Assembly (NCBI GenBank): GCA_015345905.1
Contig: JADDTR010000019.1
Span: 124,001 to 188,000 of the forward strand
Direction of reading: 5' to 3'
Length of the DNA: 64,000 nucleotides
Source: Aotearoamyces nothofagi
Taxonomy: Eukaryota > Ascomycota > Leotiomycetes > Leotiales > Tympanidaceae
The translations under genes were made by a program, and so were the position numbers. The notes beneath the pieces were generated by a model. That model worked only from the letters and a program-made list of their open reading frames with translations, did not search any database and was not told the DNA's origin. This document shows, one piece after another, positions 22,291 to 34,620 of the stretch (its first letter is position 1; each line of letters begins with the position of its first letter).

Positions 22291-24893
22291 ATGAGTGGCC
22301 CCACGAGGCGCGCGCTCTTCAATCCTACAAGTTGCCCGAGCCTCCGGCCGCAGCGAAACTACGCCCAGTATGCAAAACGTATACCTGGAAGACCAGTAGC
22401 GAGATTGCCTAACGCTGGACGATGGATGGGTGTAAGAAAGGAAAGTACACAGGTTGGGGAGAATCATAGTGGGCATATCGCTGCTGGACCTAACGAAGGC
22501 ATCTTATTCTTCGATAGTGAGTGTTAGAGTTGTAACGTAGAGCATATCGGTACCAGCTGACACAGGCAGGTCTCTTTCCTTTAAAGCTCCATTGGGCGCT
22601 ACGGTTACCATGGCAGGCCGATCAAAGTCTTTCGGATTTGCTATGGCGATTCAACAACCAGAAGTTTGGAACGTTGGATCCTATGGCACTGGTTAAACGT
22701 GCCATACCAGCAAATGTACCAATAAAAATCACAGAGATTCTACCTCGTCTCAAGGATGGTGGGGCGTTTGTGAAATTCTCTCATCCGGAGGGCCTGACAT
22801 CCGAAGAAATCGAAGGACTTGTGAGTAGGGTTTTAAAGGAGAAGCCCCTCACGCCATGGTTCAACCCTTTTCGACGGGTAAATACCGGTCTTGTCAGAGG
22901 AGTCCCTTGGTTGGAGGACCTGTCTCGTTTTCCTTCTTCCAGGCTAAAGGTCGAGTTTGTCCCTACGAGCCCGGGGGGAGTAGCAGCGGAGCTGTCGCAA
23001 GAGCAATTGTACAGTATGTTCCGCAAATATGGCAAGCTCATTGAAATTACATCGCAAACTTCAGACTCAAAGGTTCTTCCAAAGTTCGCATATCTAGATT
23101 TTGCACGCCTGAGACAGTCAGTTATGGCAAGGAACTGTATGCATGGTTTCCGAGTTGTGGAGGAAGCAGGCGGGGGAACCGCTGGGACCCAGCTTCGACT
23201 ATCATATGAACAGAAAATCAAAGCACATGCGATACGCGAGTGGCTGGTTAATCATCCACGTGTTGTGCTTCCGCTCCTGGCTGCTGTCATTGGTGGCATC
23301 GCAGTCACTATCTTTGATCCAGTTCGCACATTCTTCATTAAGGCTCATATCACGCACTCACTCCATTTTAAAGATTCTAAAATTTACAAGTGGTTCAAGA
23401 GCCAAGCAACGGACATATTTACGTTTAGACGTAGCAACGAAGAGGCTGGGCTCAACGCTATTTGGGATGATAGGAAAGATGCTATCGATCAAATCCAGAC
23501 CTGGCTAATGGAAACGGTGGATACATTCATCGTTGTGCAAGGACCCAGAGGCTCAGGCAAAAAAGAGCTCATCCTCGACCAGGCGCTGAAAGACTACAAT
23601 AATGTTCTTGTTCTCGATTGCAAGCCCGTACAGGAATCGCGCGGCGATGCTGCAACTATAGCGGCCACAGCTGCTCAAGTTGGTTATAGACCACTATTCG
23701 GATGGATGAACAGCTTCAGTAGTCTTATAGATCTTGCTGCGCAAGGAACAATTGGCGTCAAGTCAGGATTTTCTGAAACTCTTGATACTCAAATCGCGAA
23801 AATCTTACAGAACACCGCGACAGCGCTAAAGCAAATTGCTCTTGAGGGTAGAGACAAGAAAGATAAGGATGCTTCATTAGCAGACGATGACTACCTAGAA
23901 GCTCATCCAGAAAAGCGCCCGGTAGTCGTTATCGACAATTTCCTACACAAGAGCGAGGAAAGCACTCTCATCTACGACAAGATTGCCGACTGGGCTGCCG
24001 CATTGTCGGGTTCCAACATTGCACATGTCATATTTCTTACCACAGATATCTCGTTCACCAAGACTCTTGGGAAAGCGTTGCCCGATCGTGTTTTCCGGCA
24101 AATCGCCCTGGGTGATATCACACCTCAGGTAGCGAAACGTTTCGTTATAACGCACCTCGATTCGGATGATGACCCATCAGGAAACGACATTAAACTCTCG
24201 TCAAGCCAGAAGCGCCAAGATCTTGATGAACTCGATGAATGCATTGAGGTTTTGGGTGGCCGTCTCACCGACCTTGAGTTCCTTGCTCGGAGACTCAAAA
24301 CAGGCCAGGCGCCAAAGAAGGCAGTGCAGGAGATTATCGAGCAGAGTGCTTCAGAGATCATGAAGATGTTCCTCCTCTCCGTGGATAGAATCGGAGAGCG
24401 TAGATGGTCGCCCGAGCAAGCATGGTTCTTGGTGAAATACCTCGCCGAAACAGAGCAACTACGATACAACGAAGTCCTCCTCTCCAACACATTCGCCGCA
24501 TCCCTCACCCCATCAGCCAACAGCGGAGAGAAGGTCCTCGAGGCCCTCTCGCAAGCCGAGCTCATCACCATTAAGACATCAAAAGGACGCCCAGAAAGTA
24601 TCAGAGCCGGAAGGCCTGTATACCAAGCCGCCTTCAAGCTCCTTACCGCGGACCACGTTCTGAAAGCGAGGCTGGATCTAGCTGTCCTAACCGAGCTGAC
24701 GAAGATCGAGACAAAGAGCATCGAGAAGTATGAGAGCGAGCTCAGCGCGCTAGCTCTGTGGCCCAAGCAGCCCAGGGAAGTGGGTCCCAGAGTGCAGTAT
24801 CTGTTGACGAAGCTGGCCGCGAGTCAGGAGAAGGTCGAGACGTGGGAGAGGGAGATGGGTGGGCTGAAAAGGGTTCTGATGATGGAGTATTGA
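22291..24893 (+). CDS. yme2: Mitochondrial inner membrane protein Yme2/Rna12 (escape protein 2)
   Basis: Two exons (22291-22516 and 22570-24893) encode 849 residues. Yme2 is an inner-membrane protein that influences mitochondrial nucleoid structure and DNA escape. The N-terminus is rich in Arg, Ser and Ala with few acids, as in a mitochondrial presequence. A FFDSLFPLKLHW block follows, then an RRM-like region (about residues 205-275), one membrane span (VVLPLLAAVIGGIAVTIF, about 306-323) and a P-loop ATPase with Walker A GPRGSGKK at about 400-407 and a Walker B-like VVVIDNFL. The intron acceptor is the second of two nearby AGs; it alone yields FFDSLFPLKL. An upstream in-frame ATG at 22255 is possible, but 22291 gives the better presequence. 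Confidence 0.9.
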
Positions 24894-25231
24894 TTAATCC
24901 TGCTTGTGAAGAGAGGGGGTTACGTCCCTCTAAATGATTGTAGTGGAAATACCCAGCTCAAACGGGACATGTAGAATATTATTCACATGATATGAATATG
25001 AAAATATGCTCAGCTACCCGAACGAATGGATAAATAATAATCAATAAATCAAGTTAGAAAAAACTGAATTCCTCCACCGTGATAAAAGAGTTTAGATCTT
25101 CATGCACATTTTTGCCATGTACCAGTCAGTCACATGCGAATCGTTTTCCTCTTTTTCTTGAACTCAATCGGTTGGGATCCTCTGGTATAATAGAGCTAAC
25201 TTATCAAGAAAGCCGTGCCGTTGCATCATTA
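24894..25231. other. Convergent intergenic region, yme2 and het-C
   Basis: This is a 338 bp AT-rich stretch with two 3' UTRs meeting. Nothing else is seen. Confidence 0.5.
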
Positions 25232-28078
25232 TTAATAACCCCTACTATATCCCTGGCCTGGATAACCCTGTTGTCCTTGATAACCTCCCTGTCCTTGATA
25301 ACCCTGCTGTCCTTGGTAGCCCTGTTGTCCTTGATAGCCCTGTTGTCCTTGATAGCCCTGTTGCCCTTGATAGCCCTGTTGTCCTTGATAGCCCTGTTGC
25401 CCTTGATAGCCCTGTTGTCCTTGATAGCCCTGTCCTGGAGGACCCTGTTGTCCTTGATACTGAGGAGGAGGTGGACCATATCCATAACCTCCCGGAGGTC
25501 CTGGAGGCGGAGGTCCATAGCCGAATCCTCCTGGCGGTCCTGGTGGTCCTGGAGGAGGTCCGTAGCCTCCGTAGCCTCCTGGCGGTCCGGGAGGTGGTGG
25601 GCCGTAGCCGTATCCTCCGGGTCTACCAGGAGAACCATAGCCACTTTGTTGAGGCTGCTGTTGGTATTGATCTTGATTTGAGGGTCCTGGACTGTTCAGT
25701 CGGTAGCTGTTGGCGGGCGAAGATTGCTGATAGGAGCCGCCACTATAGCCATCTTGAGATACTGGTCGTAGATAGCTATCATTCAGACCCTGCTGCTGTT
25801 GCTGTTGTGGTGGAACGTATGGGCCTCCTGAATAGCCAAAACTTTCCGGTGTTCTAGCTGGTGATATGCCTCTTGGGATAACGTCCTTTCCTTGCATCTC
25901 TCCCAAATCGCGGGTTTGGATCTTGTTCCATACATTTCCGACAGTGTTCTGCACATTGTGCGCGGTCTGTCCGTATCCAGCAAATGCATTGTGAGAATGG
26001 CCTTGGCTAGTATTGTTAGACTCCTTGTGATTTCTACCCGCCTTGACAGATGCTGAGCTTAGAATGTTGTTTAGGTTTTGAGGATTTTGCTGCTCATCGA
26101 CCCAGCGACGGACTGTATTTAACATGTTTCTCTGAATTTCTACATTCTCATCACGAAGAGCTGGGTGGTGGAAAGCGCGCAGAATATCTTTTGTTAACTC
26201 TTCGACCTTTACACCTGGATTCTGCCAAGCATATAAGACACGCCTAGATATGTCAGTGATACTCCAGTATTGACAGGGGTATGTGGCTTACGGTGCAACA
26301 TATTGCAAGATGGTTGCAGCTACTCGGCCAGCAGCAGGATTCAAAACGTTCGTGAAGTGATCCTTTGAAAGCATTGAATGTGTGGGATCACTGCATTGAG
26401 CATCATTCCATGGTCCGAATTGTTGATTGGCGCTTGCATTTACAACAGTGCTTGAGCCTTCCTTCAACGACATCGATACAGCATTGATAATTGGCCTAAT
26501 AAATGGTGCTAGTAGTGACATGATGAAGAGAGTCAGCGTTTCACTAATCCTCTCCACCAATGCTTCAAGTCCAGGGATCTTGGCAATTGTATTGTTGATT
26601 GCCCTGACGATTTTGTCTCTGAACTCCAGGATTGGATAGATCTGTTTTGCTGTCTTAACAGGATCAAAATCCGCGCTCATACCAGGTATACTATAGCCTT
26701 GAGCACCGGCTGTACTGGCTGTTGTGTTTTGGTTCTGGTATTCTTGTGCTTGGGATTGAGCTTGCAAGTCTCTTGCTTGATCCGCGAGTCCACCACCAAG
26801 GCCCGGGATTTGTGAAACAAGACCAGTAAATTTTTCTAGGCCACCATCAGAAGAAGACCCAAACCCACGTTGGCCTCCACCTCCGGATTGACTCTCTTGC
26901 GCCTCTTTTAATGCAACATCAAGCTCGTCTACCTCTGTCTGCGTAATATGATCTGTTGCTTCGCCGACCACAGAGTGCAGGAAATCCACACCACCAAACG
27001 TACCTGTGACTAGAGGGAAAACCTGGCGGCCATGCAAGTTGATTTGTGTAGCAGACCCAGTATGTGGAAAAACATCTCGGAATCCAAGTTCAATAAGAGC
27101 GAGTTCAACGTAGTTTGTGTGCGCTCCGAAATCCTGTATATAAAGTTAGTATTTTTACAGCAAGGAAATATTATTATTACAAACCTCTAAGCAGTGAAGA
27201 GCCTGCCCGAGACAACGCAAGGCTTCGCATAAATCTTTTTCTTTGCCACTCGAACCTCCAGCGCCGTTGGTGTAGACTCGGCCATAGTGGATGCTGCGTG
27301 CTAAGCTAAATTTTATGTAACCTGTACTGGTGGCCCAGCCTCCACTCTCGTTGGCGATGTAGTTCTTCATGCCTGTATTGCGATCAATCTCTAGTTCTAC
27401 TGGCTGTACTGGGCCTCGCAGACGAGGATCATATTTTCTAATCATCATCAGTTGAAAATTCTCTTGCTACTTCCAGATTTTTAACTCACCGAGCATCTAG
27501 GTTGTCTGCATAATCTTTGGGATTGTCAATATGCTCTTCAGGTCGGTAGCAGCCGAGTCTCTCTTCGGTGACTTCAAACTCCTCGGTGGCATAACCAAAT
27601 GACAAGAAGCTGAGGACCCATACCTATTGGCAATTAATGAGAATTCTTGCACCCATACTGATTTATCAAAGCAAATCAATTCCGACACTTCTTAAAAGCC
27701 AATTCCATAAAAAAAATACGTACCAAGATCCGAATGGTCGGCGCAGAAACCCCTTTCAAGCTGCCAACGTCGATAGCCTGACTATAATCTCGAAGCCAAT
27801 TACCAAAATAGACTCTTTTAATCATCATACTTGTCCATTTCCGGCCATGCAAAAAAGCAACAGTTTTGAGCATATCCTCGATATCTAATGACGTCGTTAA
27901 CGCGATCACGTAACTAAGAATTCAAATACCGACCTCCATGACGCCAGTTATGACCCTCGACCTGTGCAATCCCAGGAATATTACCAGCTCCGAAAGCAGC
28001 TGCTGGGGCAGGAAAGAGCAGGACAACCACGCAAACGAGAAGGAGCATTGTCCCACGTGACGTAAGTGAACCCCCCAT
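25232..28078 (-). CDS. het-c: Het-C family protein (heterokaryon incompatibility C)
   Basis: Six exons (27934-28078, 27724-27884, 27490-27623, 27185-27437, 26292-27133, 25232-26243) encode 848 residues. Het-C is a secreted or surface glycine-rich protein; in Neurospora, allelic differences in it set off vegetative incompatibility, and the Aspergillus relative TinC interacts with NimA. A signal peptide (MLLLVCVVVLLFPAPAAA, cut near residue 28) is followed by GHNWRHGDIEDMLKTVAFLH, KRVYFGNWLRDYSQAIDVG, the YDPRLRGPV block and CLGQALHCLEDFGAHTNYVE, all landmarks of the Het-C domain. Amphipathic helices lie at about 400-470. The last 200 residues are rich in Pro, Gly, Tyr and Gln and end in about ten GYQGQQ-like hexapeptides. 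All five introns (49 to 100 bp) keep phase. No HET-domain partner lies next to it in this window. Confidence 0.93.
25256..25455. repeat. 18-bp coding minisatellite in het-C tail
   Basis: Roughly ten head-to-tail copies of an 18-bp unit (plus strand CCTGTTGTCCTTGATAGC with third-position changes) encode GYQGQQ on the minus strand. Small differences such as CCC for TCC show the array is not perfectly homogenised. Copy number is likely to vary between strains and to be hard for assemblers. Confidence 0.85.
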
Positions 28079-28926
28079 GATGGCCAATTGATGATATCAC
28101 CAGATGTCTCGCACAAACTTTAGATGCGGCTGGGTTGTGAAATCAGGGCTGGAGAAGCAGTTATATGAAATGGTTTGCCATCAAGCAAGTTGGATATATT
28201 GCATACAGCTGGATGTGAATATCAGCTGCTGGATGAAGGTAATGCTCACAGCCTCGGAAGTGGGGATGATGATGTCGTGGGCACTGTGCCTTGATGAAAA
28301 TAGCTTGGCACTTGTGGCTAACCTTAGGCATGAACAAATCAGACCCAGAAAACAGGCAGGTACGTTTGTTCATTTGCGACCAATTTGGGACTCGGGATTT
28401 ATATTACTGAACTGGAATAGAGAATAAGAATGAAGCTGGCCCTGGAACTAGAAGCTACAATTGGGATAGGAGCTGGATACAAGTCTCATATATCATTGCT
28501 TGAAGAGAGCTAGCTTTGGATAAACTCAGTGGCCCCTGACCATGAATCCGGGACTTCAATTATAAGCAGTTTTGCACATATTTCATCTCCCCGGAGACAT
28601 ACCCGGCATCTTTATCATATACACATGGGGGCTGGTCGCATCGTGATGGTTTAGGGACATCTATTGTTGGCTGCCACGTGGCGGCTTTGCATAGACAATC
28701 ACGAACTTACTGTAATACTCGAACACGCGCTACCCCAGACACGCGGAGCGCCGCGTATCAAGCACCGACCGCCGACTCAGGGTCTGAAATAAATACATGT
28801 ACCTCATTGCATGCACGAAATAGCTGCTTCATCAAGTCCCGCCACGACATTCACAAGCATCTAAAGATCCGCAGTCTTCTGCCTGTTTGTTATCGACATT
28901 TACAGGACCGGCTAAATGGTGCAACA
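28079..28926. promoter_or_regulatory. Divergent region between het-C and gup1
   Basis: These 848 bp must hold both promoters. A plus-strand open frame at 28104-28427 shows no family signal. A CACGTG core lies at about 28675. No other structure is supported. Confidence 0.5.
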
Positions 28927-31085
28927 ATGACCGTATTCTCTTATATACGGAGCATCTACTCTCTCGACACTATAGACACTCGATTCACAAACTCTGCGAG
29001 CACTCCATACAAGGCTCCCATCGACACCCGGACTGATCCTAAGAAGGCGGAACAAGAAATACAGCGGAATGAACAGCTTAAAGGTGTACCTGTCAAATCA
29101 GCTCCCCGTGGAAACCCCGTAGCTCAGCCGTCAAAATGGGGGACTCCTGAATTCTATTTCTACTATCTCGTTTTCTTGATAGTTGTTCCGTACATGTTCT
29201 GGATTGCATATGATGTATCTAGGCGTCAGTGTTGCCTACAGCTCACAGTTCCGTTCTCCATCACTGACAGAGCCTCTAGCTTCCGATAAAAATTACCATA
29301 AATACGAACACCTTCTATCACCAGGCTGGGTACCAGGCCGGAAAATTGTAGGTAGCGCCACTGACATTTATATATTATAATCTAATTCATGTGTAGGACA
29401 TCTCTGATAACCAGTATAGTACTTTTAGAGAAAATCTACCTTTTACGGCAAGCCTCCTCATCTGTCATCCAATTCTCCGACGGGTTTATGAACTTCTACG
29501 ACCTCTCCAACCCAAATCCAAAACGAACGAAAAACCGAACGGGAAATCCTATACATCCTTCGCAGATGGTGAGGCGAGACTCGAACAGCGCGTGTCGTTC
29601 GATGCAGGCTTTGCTCTAGTCTTCCTGACTGTACTACACGGGTTTTCTGCATTCAAAGTGGTCTTTATATTATACCTTAACTTCTGCATAGCGAAAAAAC
29701 TCCCTAGAAAGTATGTTCCTGCTGTGACATGGGTATTCAATATTGGTATACTTTTTGCAAACGAGCTTAGTGAAGGGTATAAATTCGCCAAAATCGAAAG
29801 AGCACTTTCGTCATGGATCGGACAGGCCAGCCTCGAACACGGTTCAAATATCATCACCTGGGGTGAATGGTTCGACAGCTACGGTGGACTCATGTCTAGG
29901 TGGGAAATTTTGTTCAACCTTGCAGTGTTGAGGCTTATAAGCTTCAATATTGACTACTGTTGGAGCCTCGACAGAAATGTAGGAAGTCCTATAGAGGTAT
30001 GTCCAATGTTAACTCACTATAAGCCCTGGATAAGTTTGTTGCTATGTTGCTGATACCCAAAAGAAGAAACAACTCGACCCAGCCAACCTATCTGAGCGAG
30101 ACCGTGTCAATCTCCCCGCGAACGCCAGAGACTACAATTTTCGCAACTTCCTCGGGTACGTGATATATGCACCACTATATCTCACTGGACCTACCATCAC
30201 ATTTAACGACTACATATCTCAATCTAAATACAAGCCTTTGACCATTGAGACACCTCGCACGATCAGATATGCTCTTCGTTTCCTACTTGCACTTCTTGCT
30301 ATGGAGCTCGTCCTGCACTTTAGTTATTGTGTTGCCATCTCTAAAGGCAATCCTAACTGGGAAGAGTACACTCCAGCACAGCTGAGTCTGTTGTCCTATT
30401 TTAACCTACATGTGCTCTGGCTTAAGCTCCTTCTTCCCTTCCGATTATTCCGGATGTGGTCACTGATTGACGGGATTGACCCGCCCGAAAACATGCTACG
30501 GTGCATCTCAAACTGTCCCTCAACTATTCAATTCTGGCGAGGCTGGCATCGCAGCTTTAACCGCTGGATAATCCGGTACATTTACATCCCAATGGGTGGC
30601 TCAATTAACCGCGGGAGGTTCGGTATTTTGAAAACCATTCTTAACTACGTTATGGTGTTCACATTTGTTGCGCTGTGGCACGACATTAGTCTCAACTTGC
30701 TGGTCTGGGGATGGCTCATTGTCTTTTTCATGCTACCAGAAGTCATCGCAGGATATCTCTTCCCTCAAAAGAAATGGGCGAACAACGTAACGATGTACAG
30801 GATGCTACGCGGCGTTGGAACCGTGGGAAATCTGTTCATGATGGTCATGGCAAATATGGTTGGTTTCGCGGTTGGCATTGACGGCGTGAAGGCTATTGTC
30901 TACGGCATCTTCAAGGACGCTTCAGGTATATTCATTGTCGACCCCACGACGGTTTTACCCCTGCTAACCGGAATGCAGGTCTTACATTCTTGCTCACCTG
31001 CTTCTTCTCGTTGTTCGTCGGAGTACAGGTCATGTTTGAGATTAGGGAAGGGGAGATGAGGAAAGGCATCTTTTTGAAATGTTAG
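28927..31085 (+). CDS. gup1: MBOAT O-acyltransferase Gup1 (GPI-anchor remodelling)
   Basis: Five exons (28927-29224, 29271-29347, 29397-29996, 30064-30925, 30979-31085) encode 647 residues. Gup1 is an ER multispanning enzyme that puts a C26 fatty acid on the sn-2 position of GPI anchors during remodelling. The lumenal or cytosolic N-terminal part leads to the first span (FYYLVFLIVVPYMFWIAY), then KYEHLLSPGW and a series of membrane segments. MBOAT features are WRGWHRSFNRWIIRYIYIPM and the catalytic His in FVALWHDISL (His531). The end (VQVMFEIREGEMRKGIFLKC) fits the family. Length matches fungal Gup1 proteins. Exon 4 could start at 30064 or 30067 because of tandem AAG acceptors. The small first intron (46 bp) has a GTCAGT donor and is the least certain. 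Confidence 0.92.
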
Positions 31086-31372
31086 GGAAAATAAGGGGGT
31101 GGAGCGGTCGTGTAATATATGGGTATAGCACATTAATGTGTATAATAAACTTGCATTTGAATAAAGTTTACTCCTAGAGTCTTAGAATTTAATTAGAAAA
31201 TCGCACACTTGGCGTGGACATGAAGCAGAGTATATATTTTTAAGAAATTTATCATTTGACATGCCAGAAAGATGACTGTTTAAATTCCATCATTAGAGAG
31301 ATGAACTATTCATGCCGTCAAAACAAGAAACGCCGCTTCCCTATTACTATGTCCATATTATAGACCTGGCTC

Positions 31373-32915
31373 TCATGGGAACACAGATACATACTCGCTA
31401 TCTCCAGTCATACCAGCTTGTCCTTCCCCACCATCACTGCCGCTCTCGTTCTCACTACCAATTCTAGCAGGTCTATCAACTCTCCTTACTCCCATCATCC
31501 ATCCAACCAGTCCTTTGGGTACCCAGGCGCCAACAAATCCATATGTTTGAGCACCTTGCCCAACCTTTACCGTCCCACCTGCATTCCTTCCTGTCTTCGC
31601 CATGGCATCAAATACTGCATTGTGCAGCTCTCTAAGAGGGCTGCCTCTTGAAGTCCCAGGACCTCTCTCGGCAACTGAAATGAAATTCCTTCCGTATGCT
31701 TCCCGTGTACCTTGAGGCCAAGTGAGCGTTTCCGCGCGTAGGCCTTTGGTGCTTTGGAGCTGGTTGTCATGCTTAGGGTGAGGGTGAAAGGACGATAAAT
31801 CGAAGTTTCCGAGCTTGAGATGTGTTACGGGGACGCCAAGGGGTGCGAGTTCTCCAGTGAGGGATTCGGTGAAGGCTGTAAGGGCGGCGACCACAGTAGA
31901 TTCGGGTGAGTGGAATGGGGGATTGAGAGAAGAGATTATTGAGGGTGTGAGGAGTAGGATTTTCGGATTTGATGGAACGGGATGCGGTTGTTGTTGGTGG
32001 TGAAGATGTGAAAATGGGAGAGAGGCTAGTAGTGGTAGGAAGGCTTGCGTTAGAATGATAGGTTGCAGTAGGCGGGTATTCAGGAGATCAGAGATATGGC
32101 CTGGGGCGATAGTAGCAATTGGTGCGCTTGGATATGTGATAGACGGAATGAGAATGAGGGAGCTGAATATCAAGTGGTGTGGCCGAGCACCATCAAATGC
32201 ATATTGTGGGGTTTGAAGATAGTGACTGAGTCGCTCAACAGATATGCTCGCAGTATGTGGCTAATGCTGTTAGATACGGCCAGTCGCTTTCAGGGTCAAA
32301 CTTACCTCAGAGATATCGATCGTCAGGGGTCTAATATCACTCCTTGCCTCATTCTGAACCATTAATTCCTCATCGACATCACTGCACACCACGAAAACGA
32401 TAAAGCCTCTCCGCTCAAGGTCTAGTGACAGAGAACGAACAATAGGTTCGGTTGGTGATCCCGCGATCACAACGACTTCGAGCCTTGCTCCATTGCTTGC
32501 ACGCTTCGCTCTGCGCTTTCTTCCGTAAGCCCTCCGCCTCCTATATACAAAAACTGTTGCGCCGAGGCCAAGGACAAATGTGCCAGTCAGGAGCTTGTTC
32601 TTGCTGACCCAAGCGTACACTTGGGAATAGAGACCAGCAGGAACAACAGCCTTCGAGGGTACTGGCGGCTTCGGAGGTAGTTTAGGGCGGGCAGATTCGG
32701 GAAGCCATGGCGAGGATGATAAAGTCTCTCGTAGACTCTGGGCGACTCTTTCTATATGGGCGTCTACGTAGTCTGCGACGTCATTGGAGAAACGTTTTAT
32801 ATCATTTGGAATGGCGTTAAGCTGTTGTCGATTATCAGCGAAAATCTTGCATCACTTCTTCTGCTTAATCAGGAGTACTCACCACATCCAGAAAAGCCTG
32901 ATCATCTGCGGACAT
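31373..32915 (-). CDS. DUF1776 family protein with SDR-like fold
   Basis: Three exons (32883-32915, 32306-32821, 31373-32260) encode 478 residues. The family is fungal and poorly known; its central part resembles a degenerate short-chain dehydrogenase. The N-terminus is helical (FSNDVADYVDAHIERVAQSL), followed by a Pro-rich stretch, one predicted membrane span (LLTGTFVLGLGATVFVY) and a basic anchor (RRRRAYGRKRRAKRAS). The SDR-like part starts with LEVVVIAGSPTEPIVRSLSL and includes LIFSSLILIPSITYPSAPIA and ALTAFTESLTGELAPLGVPV. The catalytic YxxxK is not evident. The second intron acceptor at 32261-32262 is chosen because only it keeps the frame through PHTASISVERLSHYLQT. It shares a promoter with the Wss1-type gene. 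Confidence 0.82.
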
Positions 32916-33302
32916 GTTGAATACTGTACTTGTATTTCAATGGGACCGAATGGTGCTGAAGCTTTTGTCGATGACGCTGAGGGGTCTCGGGTGTCGCTAG
33001 TCGGGGGATCGGTCCCTTTGCTCCGTCACTCGGCAGCGATAGCCTAAGGTAGGTAGCATTCAAACGCGTCTCCTAAACTTTTGCCTTCATGATTACAAAA
33101 GTATGTGTTGTCGTAGGTGTTCCATAGGATTCTAATGATTGGTTTGGGGCTTTCCCCATCAGGAGTTAGGGATGACTGGATCATCACACTCATTCTATAA
33201 GTCATACACTTTTACAGTCTTGCGCTTGGGAGTTTAACCCAAGGCTGAAGATCATCTTTCTCATACCGACAAGTCCCAGATCCTATTTCTTCAACCGCAA
33301 CC
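32916..33302. promoter_or_regulatory. Divergent promoter, DUF1776 gene and wss1
   Basis: A 387 bp gap lies between two divergent starts. It contains a CCTAAGGTAGGTAGC word near 33042, of a kind common in Pezizomycotina non-coding DNA. No gene is seen. Confidence 0.5.
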
Positions 33303-34620
33303 ATGAGAGAACTTGATCCCTTAGTCTCCGAGTTCTCTCACGAGAAGCAACGCCCTAGGGAGAATGAAGCCCTTATAACGCTGCGCAAAGTTGCCAGTTT
33401 GGTGAAACCAATAATGCGGGCGCGTTCCTGGCGAGTAGGGATTCTTGCTGAGTTCTATCCCACAGAACATAATCTTCTGGGTATGCATCGTAGTCTTGAT
33501 ATTAGAGAGTTGACTAATATTTACAGGGGTAAACTGGAATAAGGGACAAAAGATCTGTCTACGGCTCCGATATCCTGGAGATGCCAACCAGTTTCTTCCC
33601 ATCGATCAGGTGGTCGATACGATGCTTCACGAACTGAGCCATAATGTATTTGGCGAGCACGACGCAAAATTCCATGCCTTATGGAATCAGCTGCGGGATG
33701 AACATGAGGGTCTCATCAGGAAGGGTTACACCGGGGAAGGGTTCTTGTCGGAAGGCAAGCGCCTGGGTGGCAGACGTGTACCAAGAGATGAAGCACGAAG
33801 AATAGCACGGACTGCTGCCGAGAAACGACGGACGTTGTCCTCTGGATCAGGTCAGAAACTTGGAGGTGCGGGATTGCGACCTGGTGAGGATGTGAGGAGA
33901 GCTATCGTGAACGCTATAGAGCGCAGAGCTACCGTTTTGAAGGGATGCGGCGCTGGTAGGAAAGATGCGAACGAGATCAAAAATATTGCGGATCAAGCCA
34001 CGAAAAACGGTTTCAAGACTAAGGCAAAGGAGGATGAGGCAAACGATCAAGCTATAGCACAAGCACTGTGGGAAATGGTCCAGGAAGAAGAGAAAGAGAA
34101 ATATGGCGCTGCCTATATACCACCTACGGCTGCGAACCCTACTGGTAATGGAGGTGGTGGTCCTATACCTGAAGTCGAGATTAAACCGGGACCGACTTCA
34201 GCGCCTGCTTCTTCCAGTAGAGCGCCAGCTCCAACGAGACCTGGAAATCCGTCCCGCCCCATCAGCCGACTTGTTTCTCAGCACCCATCAACCACGAAAC
34301 CAAAACCTCAGCCCTCGAATCTACCCACAATGCCAGAAGATCCAGTCCCAACCTCAACGCCTCGTGTGTCTAAAGTGCCCCCGGAGAATATATGGGAATG
34401 CGGGATCTGCACCTGCCATAATCCCATCGCATATCTCTGCTGCGATGCCTGTGGCACGGAGCGATCGGCAGACGTAACTCGCAAGCTGGCTGCTGCTACT
34501 ACCCCCCCTATAAACCCTTCTCCAGCCACCAATACCTGGACCTGCCATCGATGCAGTACGGTTATGGATAACCAATGGTGGACATGCTCGACCTGCTCTG
34601 CTATGAAACTCTCTTCCTAG
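33303..34620 (+). CDS. wss1: Wss1-type WLM metalloprotease (DNA-protein crosslink repair)
   Basis: Two exons (33303-33480 and 33527-34620) encode 423 residues. WLM-domain proteases of the Wss1/Spartan kind degrade proteins crosslinked to DNA, working with Cdc48 and SUMO. The zinc-binding site HELSHNVFGEHD (residues 94-105) gives the HExxH and third His. Just before it are GVNWNKGQKICLRLR and a helix with DTMLHE. After the catalytic domain, a charged middle part (RRAIVNAIERRA) and a Pro/Ser/Thr-rich region lead to two C-terminal RanBP2-type zinc fingers, WECGICTCHNPIAYLCC and WTCHRCSTVMDNQWWTC, each with four Cys. The fingers suggest ubiquitin/SUMO or nucleic acid binding, in place of a SUMO-interacting tail. 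The intron (46 bp) has a TGACTAAT-like branch site. Confidence 0.92.

Noticed and set aside
25079-25681. Plus-strand frame of 200 codons with LLSLIALLSLIALL repeats
   Set aside because: It is the antisense of the het-C repeat tail; the hydrophobic repeats come from reading the 18-bp units backward.
28104-28427. 107-codon plus-strand frame near the het-C start
   Set aside because: No domain, no conserved block and positioned in a divergent promoter; kept as intergenic.
31815-32365. Plus-strand frames antisense to the DUF1776 gene
   Set aside because: Shadow frames with no family signal over a well-supported coding exon.
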